Positions 1 to 10,860 of a DNA stretch of 64,000 nucleotides are shown in pieces (within the stretch, counting starts at the first letter, position 1; every line of letters begins with the position of its first letter). The translations under genes and the position numbers were made by a program. This DNA is from Strigops habroptila. Its lineage: Eukaryota > Chordata > Aves > Psittaciformes > Psittacidae. Location: positions 90,532,283-90,596,282 of the forward strand of contig NC_044277.2 of assembly GCF_004027225.2 (NCBI RefSeq). Direction: 5' to 3'. A model generated the notes under the pieces. The model did not search any database, was not told where the DNA came from, and saw only the letters and a program-made list of their open reading frames with translations.

Positions 1-3000
1 GTACAATTTTAGATCAGTAACATGTTCTTAAGAAATGTACTTATACCAACAAGGCTGATGTGGGTATATGCACTAGAGGAAGATGAGAGAACTTCTATCA
101 CAAACTGCTATTGGTGTCTTCCCAAGAAGCTCAGCAGCACTTTGGATTTGGTTTATTTCTGCAAGGAAGTTACTGCAGGAGGCTGCCTGGAGATGCAGTT
201 CCTCAGTTCATTTTACAGCTAGTAAGTATTTGTTCAGTGTGAAACTCCCATTTCTAGCTGTTGAACCAGAGCGGGTCTTTCTTTTCCTGTCAACTTCCTG
301 ATAGCCACAGGGCGGGGGAAAGAAGTGTGTTCTCATCTCAGCATCCCTCACCCTCCTCCTTGCTTCTCTGGAAGATGAAGCAAGCAAGCTATTTCTGTTA
401 CTCATCCTTTCCTTCAGCCTCCTTCTTTAAGAATCTCCATCTCTTGTGAATCATTTCAGTGCCCATTCCTGTCCCCAGTTCTAGCTTTTGCAAGCTCTAG
501 CATGAAATTAGGGGGGTTGCTAGTTTTCCGTGCATGGCCTGGGGTCCCACTAGAGAATAGCTTGAGATCTTGGCAGTCTCCACCAGTGGGTGCTGGCTGG
601 CAGTGCCGGGATGGAGGAGCAGCACAAGCACTTGAGCTTTTTCTCTGCAGATCCAGGAAGCCAAGTCACATCAGTTTGCACTCAGTTTGAGCTTGGAAAA
701 ATTGGTTTTGCTGCCATAAAGTTTAATTTTTAAATTTTTCTTAACAAAAGCTTAGATTCTGGGGGAATTCATGACTGAGAGTGGTGTCTGCACTTGCCAG
801 GGAAATCTTGCAACTACAAAGCATCTGAGTGGATTTTTAAGCCCCATTTGATTAATACCAGAAGGATTAGCGTGTTATTTTGTTTGATGCCAACACAGGA
901 AAACCTCCTGTGCTTTAAACTGAACGGTTACATTTACCTGGGTGGTGCTAAGCTAAGGTGATGAGATTCATGGTGTAAAAAGCCCGGTTACTCTCATGGC
1001 CCTGGGGCATGGAGTACTTCAGGCTGAGCCAGCTATTGTGCTACCTGTCATGAATGAATGGGATGGAGGAGCAGGCTTTTCTGGCTCACAAGTGAGCTGA
1101 CATGATTTGATGTTCTGAGTGTAGGAGGTATGAAACACTAAACTAAGACTGCTAATCTAATGGTGGTCAGCTAAGCAGTTTGGTCAGAAATGTCAGGGGT
1201 AATACACAAGCACAGATCTTTGAGCCTCTTAGCTACCTTCTGCTTTCAGATACATCAGTATAAATCCATTCACTTCCCTACAGTTGCCACATCAGGCTTA
1301 TTCCAGTGCTTGCAAGAGCAGAGTTGAGGGGACAGAAGGGGAAGGAGGAGGAGGTGAATGGAATAAAAATGCAGTCTGCAATTTTACTATGCACACAGTG
1401 TATTCCCTTTCATGGGTTTCAACTGTTTGGCTTAGTCGAGGGTGTTCTTTCGGGCTGTGAAGCCAGACAATGAGCAACCAGTAGCATGTAAGACCTTTGC
1501 AGTACCACTAATGCAATAGAAGTGATGTTATGGAAAACCTCCTCTAGTATGTGCATGCTACTGAACATGCAGTAGTAATGATCCCTTTTTTTTTATATCC
1601 ACCCTACTCCTACATAGCTATCTGCTGATCATAGGCAGAAGAGACCATGTGTGGTCCTCAAGCCAAACTAGAATATTCCAGAAACCATAGCATTGGGCGG
1701 GGGGAGGGGAATAAAAATAATTTTAAAGTAAGAGAAAAGCCTTAGCTCAGTTTGAAAATTGTCTGGGACGTCATGTGTGGGGTTTCTGTCCCTGACAGAG
1801 CGGGTATCTGGCACGTTGTTTTTACTAAGTTTTACAGAGTTTTTACTAAGTACAAAGGTAGTTGGGAAGAGCTGGGTCACGCTACTCTTCAAACTCACTG
1901 CAGCAGCAGATCCAAAAGACAGTAAATAATAGCTTGGCACTCAGTCCTTACCTGTGCTGATCTAGGGGAACTCAGGATAAGGAAGCAAAGGTTGATCTAA
2001 GCCTCCTATAATCCGTCTTCAGACTTGGCATTGGCCAAAGGTCTCCTTTAACCAACGCCAGTTATTAGAGTATTCCAGTGCTCGTTCCAAAAAATCCAAA
2101 CTCACTCACAGCAAGTGCTTAGATGGAGGTAGACGGGTGGTGTACAAACCAGCTATATTAGTTCACAGTTCTTCTGTGCCACCATGCATCTCTGTAAAGG
2201 CCATGCTGAGGTCCTTTGCATTCTCTCACTGCACCTTTGATCTCTGCCATCTCTGTGCATTCTCCTCTCCAGGTCAAAGAAAAATGTTTTTTACCACCAA
2301 GGAAATCTGTTAGATGTTACTAACCCAAACAACCTCCACTTTGTGAAGGAAATATGGATCCAATTGCTTTTGCGCATCTGAAATGCTGCTACTAAACCTA
2401 TGCTATGCAAGGTCAGGGAAAACATAGTAAGCTAACAAAAAATATTCAGTAACACCAGAGCAAGATGATGTGCATGTCCCAGAAAATAAATTTGGCTCTG
2501 CACTGAACATGAAAGGATTTGCCAAAATATTTGTCTTCAACTGAGACACAGGTTTACAGTGTTGAAAGTAGCCATCCAGGTTTGATCTTAGGTAGGCTCA
2601 GACAAGGAGTGACATTGCTGACCTGCCTAGGCCAGGACTCAGGACTGATCTTTCTCTGAATAACCCCAGAGACACCCCCCCCAACCTCGACACCAAGATT
2701 TGTGGCACGCAAGACTTGCTGTGGCTGTAGTATCAGATCAGCTTCATCAACACAGTATCACCTTGCTATTGTCTCTTTTCTTTCACCGCTGCAGAAAGAT
2801 TACAGCTTTTCTTCTCTGGGTATGATGGGATCCAGTTTTGCTTACATCCTAATGATCAACCACGGAAAAAAAAATGAGTGACATATACCTGTTATGAATT
2901 AGGATATGCTGTTAGTTAAGCCTTTGAATGTGTGTTTAATTTTCAGGTGGATGCATAATTACTCTGTGACCCGTTTAGCATTTCAGACTCATTCCTTTCA

Positions 3001-4600
3001 AAGGCTGGAGAAAAAAAGAGGTTACATCCAAGCTGAAATGAAAAACACAAAAGATTTTTCTTTTTTTTCTGAATAATTTTTAAAAGGTTTCTGAACAAAT
3101 TTGTTTTCTAAGTAGTTTGCTTTCAATCCTAAGATGACAACTGCCAGCAGCTGGCTGGGAAAAAGCAAAAGTTAGCCTGAAAAGTAATAAAACTCACATG
3201 ACTTGAAATTGTACAATACTGAGCCCGTTTGTAACCACAGCTAGATTTCTTTGTCATTCTGGAAAAAACAGTGAAGCGTCTGGGGGGTTCCTTTGTTACA
3301 ATTTTTCTTAAAGGGATTTTCTTTTGGGGAGGCAGCAGCAGAAAGGATTTTTGTTGGTTACTTGGCTTTCAAAGCTTAGTGATAACAGGAAAGCAATATG
3401 ATTTTGTCAAGAAACTATCACATCTCGTGTTAGAGAATAAAGATTGTTCTTTTGATGATGTACCGAGTGATAACCCTTTCTGGATGTATGGATTTTTCTA
3501 TCTATTTGCATAGAAAGTCATTACAACACCCTTTTAGCTGATAACAGTAGCATATTGTTGCATGTTACTGCATGTCTTGCAGCTCCCTGGACAAGCTATT
3601 GATCAGGTAGGTCACTTCCAAGGAAGCAGAAAGTCATTCTGTGAGTTCTTTCTTGGGTGGGAGATAAGTCTTGTTGCTAGTCTACAACATGCTGTCTCCT
3701 CTCTCTCTGCACAGAGCGTGATAACTTCAGAAATTGCTTGCACCTTTCTGTTTAAGATTTCCAGCCTGAGCCTGACACATGACAGGGAAAGAAAGAAAAG
3801 AAGGAAAAAGCACAACTTTTTAAATGGAGGAAAGTCAGTCCTTTCCCTTGTCAGATTAAAAAAAAACCCAATGCTTGCCCAGTTCTGCTGTTTCTATGTT
3901 GACTTCGGTGCTAAAAATTATGCATACCCATTATATTAGGGTGGCTTTCTTCAGAGAGCGTATTTCATTCAGATTCATGTAACTATTGACTGGAAGCAAG
4001 GTTAAACTCAGCCTGTTTAAAAATTAACCCATTTTTTAAAAAACTTGCATAACGCAGTAGCACTCTTCAGGCAATCCTTCAGCTTTCTAGCATCTAATCA
4101 TCTCTGATGATGTGCAGGCTGTGTTTAAAGGCAACATGCTCCTAAGAGCTCCTGTGCCTGCAAAGTTTCATGCTGTTGCTTTAAACTGGAAATTCTCTGA
4201 TGGTCTTTATATTGTTATAGTGTGAAAACAAGTATGCATACTATATTTCTGCATTTATTTTCCTGGACACCGTCTTTCAAAAATATACCTTTAAATGTAC
4301 CCATTTCTGATTCCACGCCCCTAAATCAGGTCACGCAAGGGATACAGGAAAATGCAGGAAAGTTTAAGTGCTTTAGGGATCCTCTCTGTCAAAAAACACA
4401 TCTACCTTCAAGCCTGCGTTTTGTCTGTCAGCGCAGAGGCAGGCATATTAGGGAGCAATAATCCAAAGCTCGTAGTAAATTTAAGTCCTGCAATTCAGAA
4501 TTAGCTGTGATTCCTGCTTCAGGAAGACAGAGCTAAGTAAAGGGTAGATTTCTTCCCCTACTGTATTTTCATTCAGATTAATATTTAAGCCGTGCTGGTG
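1..4600. other. Non-coding stretch, nothing recognised
   Basis: AT-rich, CpG-poor DNA with only short open frames on both strands (none above about 125 codons), no family-like protein motif and no exon bounded by a convincing acceptor and donor. A GTAAGT donor-like string at 225-230 has no matching exon upstream. I see no recognisable transposon. It is intergenic or intronic. Confidence 0.6.
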
Positions 4601-4619
4601 GTTGTGTCCAGGAGAACAG

Positions 4620-5060
4620 TCAGTCCTTTTACAGCTATAAATGGTAAGAGGCTGGGTCTGTGAGAGCTCGCCTGTCAGCTGTTGGAGCCAGGCGAGCACC
4701 TTGCTGCAGCTGGCCCCAGACCGAGCGTTTTCATCGCGCTCCGGCTCTTCGCTCGCACCAGCTCCCTCATTGGTTGTAGCTATCGCCCTCCTTGCAGCGA
4801 CTGCTGCTGACAGTGTATCTCTCCTCGGCTGAGATTACTGCGTATGACCTACTTTGAAAATGGTGTGAACCAAGGTTCACAAATTGTCTTGGAAGGATGC
4901 CACGGGGTTGGTGTGCAAACATGCACGGTCTGGGAGGCTTCTGGCAGAGCAGAACTGGCTGTCTCCGTGTCCTTCCAGATGCAGCATGCGTTCCTCCACC
5001 AGCTGCGGCTTCACAATCCATCTTTGTGCTCTTGAGTGCGGCCTATTGATTTCCCAGGCA
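4620..5060 (+). promoter_or_regulatory. Small CpG-richer patch, possible alternative promoter
   Basis: This patch stands out from its CpG-poor surroundings: several CG dinucleotides lie between 4660 and 4760 (in GAGCTCGCC, CGAGCG, CATCGCGCTCCGG). A TATA-like string (CTATAAATG) lies at about 4633-4641, an inverted CCAAT box (ATTGGTTG) near 4769, and a perfect spaced inverted repeat (GTGAACC-AA-GGTTCAC) at 4865-4880. A 63-codon open frame starts at 4844 and ends at 5035; it resembles no family I know. A TATA box followed by a GC-richer leader fits an alternative promoter of the gene whose main CpG island is at 31.8 kb, or an unrelated local promoter or enhancer. The motifs are seen; the function is inferred, and a decaying old CpG island is also possible. 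Confidence 0.3.
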
Positions 5061-5180
5061 GGCCTGCTAGGTTAGAGAGCCTCTGGCCAATAAGTCCTCC
5101 ATGCCTTTTTGCTCTCAAAACAGCTGAAGTAGTAATAAAGATGAATAAAGGGTTTCAGGCTGAGCTGTCAGCAGAAGCCT

Positions 5181-5223
5181 AGCAGTAGTAGTAGTAGTTG
5201 TAGTAAAAGCAGTAGTAGTGGTA
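5181..5223. repeat. TAG-type trinucleotide microsatellite (imperfect)
   Basis: Repeating AGT/TAG units broken by TTG and AAAAGC. On the minus strand it reads as CTA/ACT repeats. It is an ordinary simple repeat and probably length-polymorphic. Confidence 0.8.
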
Positions 5224-5458
5224 TCAGAATACAAGTCACAAAGGAGAGCTAGGAGTGATATTTTATTTACACAGTTCATCCGTTTACTATAATCTGCTCT
5301 TTTATAGTGTAATGTAAACTTGCAATTACCAAAGCTGCTTTCTATGCCAGATGAATGGTTTAACCTGTATGTCATTCCAAAATACTGATAGAGGAGAAAA
5401 TTCAACAGAAAGGAACAGCCTGGAGAATTGCAGCCTTAAAGCTGTACGGGTTTGGGAT

Positions 5459-5505
5459 TTTTTTTTCCCTTTTCCTTTTTTTTTTTTTTTTTTTTTTTTT
5501 CCCCC
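5459..5505. repeat. Long pyrimidine tract with 25 consecutive T
   Basis: A T/C-only stretch with an uninterrupted T run at 5476-5500 followed by five C. It has no adjacent tail-like element in either orientation that I recognise, so I call it low-complexity DNA and not the poly(A) of a retrocopy. Confidence 0.8.
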
Positions 5506-8500
5506 TTCTTTGTCTTCCTTATATAAGCTCTGTGCTGCAGAGGAAAGTTTCCACAGCCTCAGAAAGATCATATGCAGTTTCAAATCTACTTGAAAGATAA
5601 GGCTTGCTTTTTTTTCCCTCTTTCCCCTCCCCAAGGCTAATATATTACATACCTACTCAGCACAGGGCTGCCTGTTATCTGATAAGATAATTAGCATCAG
5701 ACACTAGGAGAAGCACATGTACTTTTAAAAAGGAGCATTACTGAACGTTCACAGAGGGAGTTAGAGCGTGCTTATCAGAGCTTTTCCATGCAGAAGGCTT
5801 GCACTGGTATTTGACTTTGGGTCAAGAAGTCCTTTATTAAATTAGCAATGCAAATGTGTTTTACTCTATACATGTGGAATTTAAGTGTGTCGGACAGCCT
5901 CCCTCTAGAGCACTTTGGGGCTTTTTAGAGATTTAGCATGGCCAAGGGTTCCAACTTGGGCTCTGAGCATTTTTTTTTGTTTGTTTTATCCTCTGTAAAG
6001 ACATCTGTTCTACATGGCTCTCCACTTTGGCTGCAGTTCAATTTCCACTGACTTCCATGAACTCCATTATGAAACCCAAGTGCAGTCCTCTCTTTGCACC
6101 AGGACCAGCCTGTGGCTCCTGAACATGGACCTGCAGCTTGTGGATGCCCTCAGCCACATTTCCTGAAGCACTTGGCTATGGGGAGCAGCCACCACCTCGA
6201 GGAAGGTACACCTCATCTTCCAGCTTGTCCCTCCCCTGCTGATTGACAGTCACGAGTCCTTGAAGCCATGCTACAGTAGTTTAAAAATAGGGAAAGCTGA
6301 GACAGAGACTTTTATCAGCTCTAAAAGCAGGATAACACTGATGCTTACCCTGTTTGATGTGGTCTTTGCCGATTGCTAAATGACTGAAATGATCCATGGT
6401 GGTCAAAGGGGAAGACGGCAGGACCTGAACCAAGAACTTGACATCTGACAATTGCCAGTCCTGTTCTTGAAGCTGCTGGCCCATAGGCAGGAGCTGCTGC
6501 CTGAGCACGCCTGCTGGATCCTCTGCAGCAAACCCTTCTGGCCTGACAGTTGTAATAATAAATACCGTAACTGTGCTGACATTTTGGCCTGGCAGGGTCT
6601 TTCATAAGTCTCAGCTGGGAGTGATTGTTTTAATGAAAAATGTTAATAGATGAATAGTTTGCCCATGAGTTGTTACTTCGAGCATAGAAGGCTCTGAGTT
6701 GTTTTTAGTTGTGGTTGTTTTCTTTTAATAGCCTATGTGGAGATTTCTGGGGGATGTGGCAGTGCTCCTCACCTAAAAGATTGGGGGAAGACTCAAAAAC
6801 CTGTGGTGTCCTTGTCACTTGTATAACTGTGTTGCGAGGTGTGATGGCAACCGGGGGGAAACTGGAGCCAAAAGGGAAGAGGTCTGTTGTGGTTCCTGTT
6901 ACAAGGCTGCTGGCAAAGAAGAGTTCTCAGCCTGCCCCAGACCCAGGTCATTGCAGGTGTGAGCATCAACTGCACAGGAAGTATTTCTCATCAAGATGTT
7001 TTTCCAATTAATTGGAAAGGAAGAAATGTTCACTGATGCAGGGAGGAGGCAAACCCTTCCCACCCCTGTTCGGTCCTGTTAGTTTGACTGAAAGATCTGA
7101 TGCATCAGCTTGTACAGCTTTGCTCTCTAGGCAGTAAGCCAGTCTGTTGAATGAGCAGATCACAAAAAGGGAATGTGGTTGGAGCAGTACAAAGACATTT
7201 CTTTTGTCTTCTGTGTTGCCTATGGTTTTAGAAAACATTTTGGGGTAACAGAACAGAGCAGGGAGACAGAGATGCAACTACTGCCAGGCATGCTCAGCCT
7301 TCAACTCCTGCTTTTCTGTCTGCCTCTGGTCCCTCTCAGAAATGAGGGAAGACTTGAGCAGAATTGAAAGACAGCCTGTGAGTAGCCATGACAGAAATGT
7401 TGCCTGATACAGACATGGATGCAAAGTACTGCAACATACCTTGCCACTGCCAGATACCTACTTCTCTGACGTTCTAGAAGGAGCCTAATGTTGCTTTATA
7501 AACCTCAGCTGACACTACTCACCTTGTCACCTCTCTTGTATGAGGTATCTTATTTCATAGCCCCTGCAGAAACATCCCAGGCACTCAAGCTAAATCAGGA
7601 GAAGAAATGTAACACGGTCTTTCCAGGTTTGAGCAAATGGGCATGGAAACAGGGTATTTGGGGCATAAGTAAGTGGAGTTTATGATCCCCTCCTCTGATT
7701 TAAATCATCCACCACAGCTAATGTGTGGTCTGGTAAGATTCATTCATGGATCTGTCTTTCAAAGAGCGAGATCCTACAGGCTACCACCCAAATCTTAACC
7801 GTGTCCTCTGCTAATCAGGTTGACAAAAATTAATCTCTAACATCAGCTGTGAGGCAGCCAGTAACTTAATCCCTGTCACTCAGGTTTCAGGGTAGCACAG
7901 GGTAATGAGGCTGTCCTTGTAACTTTGGCTAGTGAAACATAATTATTTGTTGGATCACTCTTGATATTTTATACTGTTGATCATCAAATGCTGCTAACCT
8001 GTGTAGAAAAGCTGTGTGTATCAGTGGAAGCTGCATGAAATCCTTCTGTTCCTTCTCCTAAGGTGGAGCCAGAGGAGTCACAAGCAGCAGTTGTTTTCCT
8101 GTGTCCAAACTCTGGAAGCTGACAAGGCTTCTCTCATACACATGTGAAACCATTGGAGAGCTAAGGAGATCACATGGTGAGCTAAAGTGCTTGCTTTTCT
8201 GTAGATGTTATCTAGGTTTTCATATTCCTTGTTGCAAGCATAATTACTGCCTTCCACTAATTATCTTAGTGACTACTTGAAGTTGGCATTGCACTGCAGA
8301 GCAAATGGCCAGAAGTGAACCAGACAAGTCTAAGATCTCAGTTGAATTAAATAGCTTCATCAGTGTTACTTAAAATCATGTGTAAACCAATTTGGCTGTG
8401 CTAGCTTAAGACCATGTTATTTGCAAATACCAAATCAGCTCCTAAATAGATTTAAAGCAAAACAGACAGGGTTTAACACTGAAATATGAGAATGTCCACC

Positions 8501-9015
8501 CTGACTTCTATACCGGTTTAAGTAAAATGGATTTAAAATTATACCTTTAGAGAAACTAATCTAAATTTTCCTAGCAGTTTAGACCTAGATCATGACTGTA
8601 GAAGCAGAGGAGTACTCTGAAATTCTTCCTCCCATAGCTATTCCAGGTGCTGAGGGCCTTTGATGTTTTTCTACCTCTGTGAACTTTTGGGCTTTAGTAG
8701 TTGTCCGTGAAATATGCACAGAAATAGGAAAGCTCCATCTCCATTTCACAGGGACCAGTAATGGTCCTGTTGGATGCAGTGTAGCTGCGATGGTCCACAT
8801 AAAATGGTAACTGCATTTGAAATCACATGCTCAGAAAACTGGAACAAATGGGAGCAGTCTGTCAGTTTACCACGCACACCTTGCTATAGGTCTGTGGTTC
8901 ACAAACGTCTCCCCACTTTTTTTCTCTTTGCTGTGCATGGAAGTTCTGCTTCATTGCATGGAGTCCTGGATAGGTTTTCAGATTTGATCCTGGAAAGCTT
9001 CCAAGGAAATGGCCT
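5506..9015. other. Non-coding stretch, nothing recognised
   Basis: No open frame above about 100 codons, no recognisable transposon, no CpG cluster. The open frames on the two strands around 6.3-7.3 kb overlap each other and show no family motif. Confidence 0.55.
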
Positions 9016-9684
9016 TCACCATTTCTGAGATTGGGCTTTCCTTTGTGATAGCACATGAGTGCGTTTCACAGAAGCAACAAAACTGTCAAGTGACAGAAGG
9101 ATGCTTCTGGACACAGGACTTTCCCAGAAGCAGTATCTAGACTGAGGAAATGTACTTCTACAGTGAACAGGATGTCTGTAGACCTTGTTGCTTTCAGAAA
9201 TGTCAAAGTCCCTCTGTAGGTTATAGAAACACACAAATGCATGTGTAACCCCTACAGGATTAATCAAACTCTTTCTCCTGTGGGGTGCTAAGGAAGGAAA
9301 AGTGTGAGAGATTATTGTTGCTATTTTTACATGCTTGGGAGCTGCTAAGCGATTATAATAATGGGAGTCATAAATTACTTCACCAATGCATTGGGAGACG
9401 AGACAGTGAACTGACTCCTTGGAGAAATAGCAGATAGGTATTCTGAATGGCAGGTGCTGCAGAGGAGAGGGCTCAGGCGCTGGGAGAGGGAGACTGTATG
9501 GGTGAAACTGGATTTCTGTTCTTTTCCCCCACTTTAACTTGTTTGTGGTGCAAGCAAAGCAGGCACCGCATTTGCAGACTGCAAGTTCGGCGAAGGCCTT
9601 TGCACCTGCTACCTGAAGGATGGTGCAGCAAAAGAAATTCAGAAGTTTATTCAGTGGATGCTTTTTTTCTTTTGCTGTTCCCAA
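9016..9684 (-). other. 222-codon open frame of unknown status
   Basis: A minus-strand frame starts with ATG at 9684 and runs to a stop at 9016, in a region that is not GC-rich. It is the longest open frame in the window outside the CpG island. The predicted protein is basic and rich in Ser, His and Cys, with an early Cys cluster (CKCGACFACTT), no signal peptide at the start, no repeats and no domain I recognise. No promoter or splice context supports it, and no transposon signature surrounds it. A rough hand estimate, taking about 6% stop codons per codon, gives about 0.01 such frames expected by chance in a window this size, so it deserves a check. A chance frame or a remnant of an unknown retroelement or retrocopy remain the likelier explanations than a functional gene. 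Confidence 0.15.
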
Positions 9685-10599
9685 AAAAGCAGCTCATTCA
9701 TATGCACTTGACAGTGAGAGGTAAATTTTCAGTGCAGTGCAAGGTGACTTAACCACATGATTCCTGGGAACAGTAGTGGGAATACTGCAGCAAAATCATC
9801 ATGCCAAGGCGTGTGAATACGTCTGTAAATAAGTCCGCTGCCCTGTGGCAATGGGAATCCTGGTCAATGAATTTTGTGCTGAGTGCTGAAACAAATAAAA
9901 TCCATGCCACAAATCTCCTGTCTGCAGCACTCTGATTCTCTCTCTTTGAGATTCTGTGCAGACTTCTTCCTGGTGCATTGCATTAATATTAAATTAACAA
10001 CACACTACTCACATGGAACTTACATTCTAAAAAAAGCTCACATTATGCTGTAAGCCTTTTATTACAAAATAATAGCAGTCGTGAGGTTAAAGTTTGTTCA
10101 TACAGTTTTCTATAGAACATCTGTACATTTTTTATGGAGGATAAAAGCTACGTTCCATGTGTAGCTTAGTCATATGAATATAGATAATGAGTAGTTTATT
10201 GAATTTCCTTTTAGATTTACCATTTGCTTATATTCATATAAAGCTTGCAAAATATACCAGATTTTTGTAAGTGGTGCTTTCTTTTCAGAAACACTAATTT
10301 CTCTGTCAGTGTTCTGCAGAGGATGTGACCTGATATGAAAAGGACCTATTCCTCTAGGATTTAGCTTGTAGCTAGAGGCATAAATCAGAGATTCTCTGAA
10401 GTGGATTGTAATCCACACTGGAGAGAATAAAGAGAAATCACTGCATCCATATGGAGCAGGACCTTAAAAAGCTTTATGAGGACCACATTGACTGGAATAG
10501 TTACCCAGCATCCCAGCTATGGAAGCCCGCACAGGCTTCAAAACCAACATATTTCAAGGCTTTTGTGGCCTTCTATGATGCAGAAGCTGGACAGAATTT
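9685..10599. other. Non-coding stretch, nothing recognised
   Basis: AT-rich sequence with AATAAA-type strings but no gene, repeat family or exon signal that I can support. Confidence 0.55.
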
Positions 10600-10860
10600 T
10601 TATTGAATCTGGCCCTAAATAAGCAAAAGAATTTTGTAATCAGTGCATGGTTTAACAGGAAGCCAGAAAAATTCTTTTAATATTGGAGTGATATGGTGGG
10701 AAAGCTTAGCCCTATATATAATCCTGGCTGCTGAGCTCAAAAGAAATTTGCCTGCAAGCAAAACTAGCTGGGAGTACAACAACCTTCTAATTAACCTGAA
10801 CGGGAAAAAGGTATGTATTAGAATCTCAAGGTTTTCTGCTGTGTGTATATAAGCCATACC
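10600..10860 (-). mobile_element. Old L2-type LINE fragment (end of the reverse transcriptase ORF)
   Basis: The minus-strand translation contains SAARIIYR followed by HITPILKEFFWLPVKPCTDY and KILLLI. This matches the hallmark found near the end of L2/CR1-clade ORF2 proteins (NSAARL, then HITPVLK-LHWLPV-R--FKILLL). The frame is intact over about 35 residues around the motif, in DNA running leftward from about 10720 to 10615. The rest of the element is too decayed to recognise, and its boundaries are approximate. This is an inert genomic fossil shared widely among amniotes. An old CR1-lineage copy is the main alternative to L2. Confidence 0.6.
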
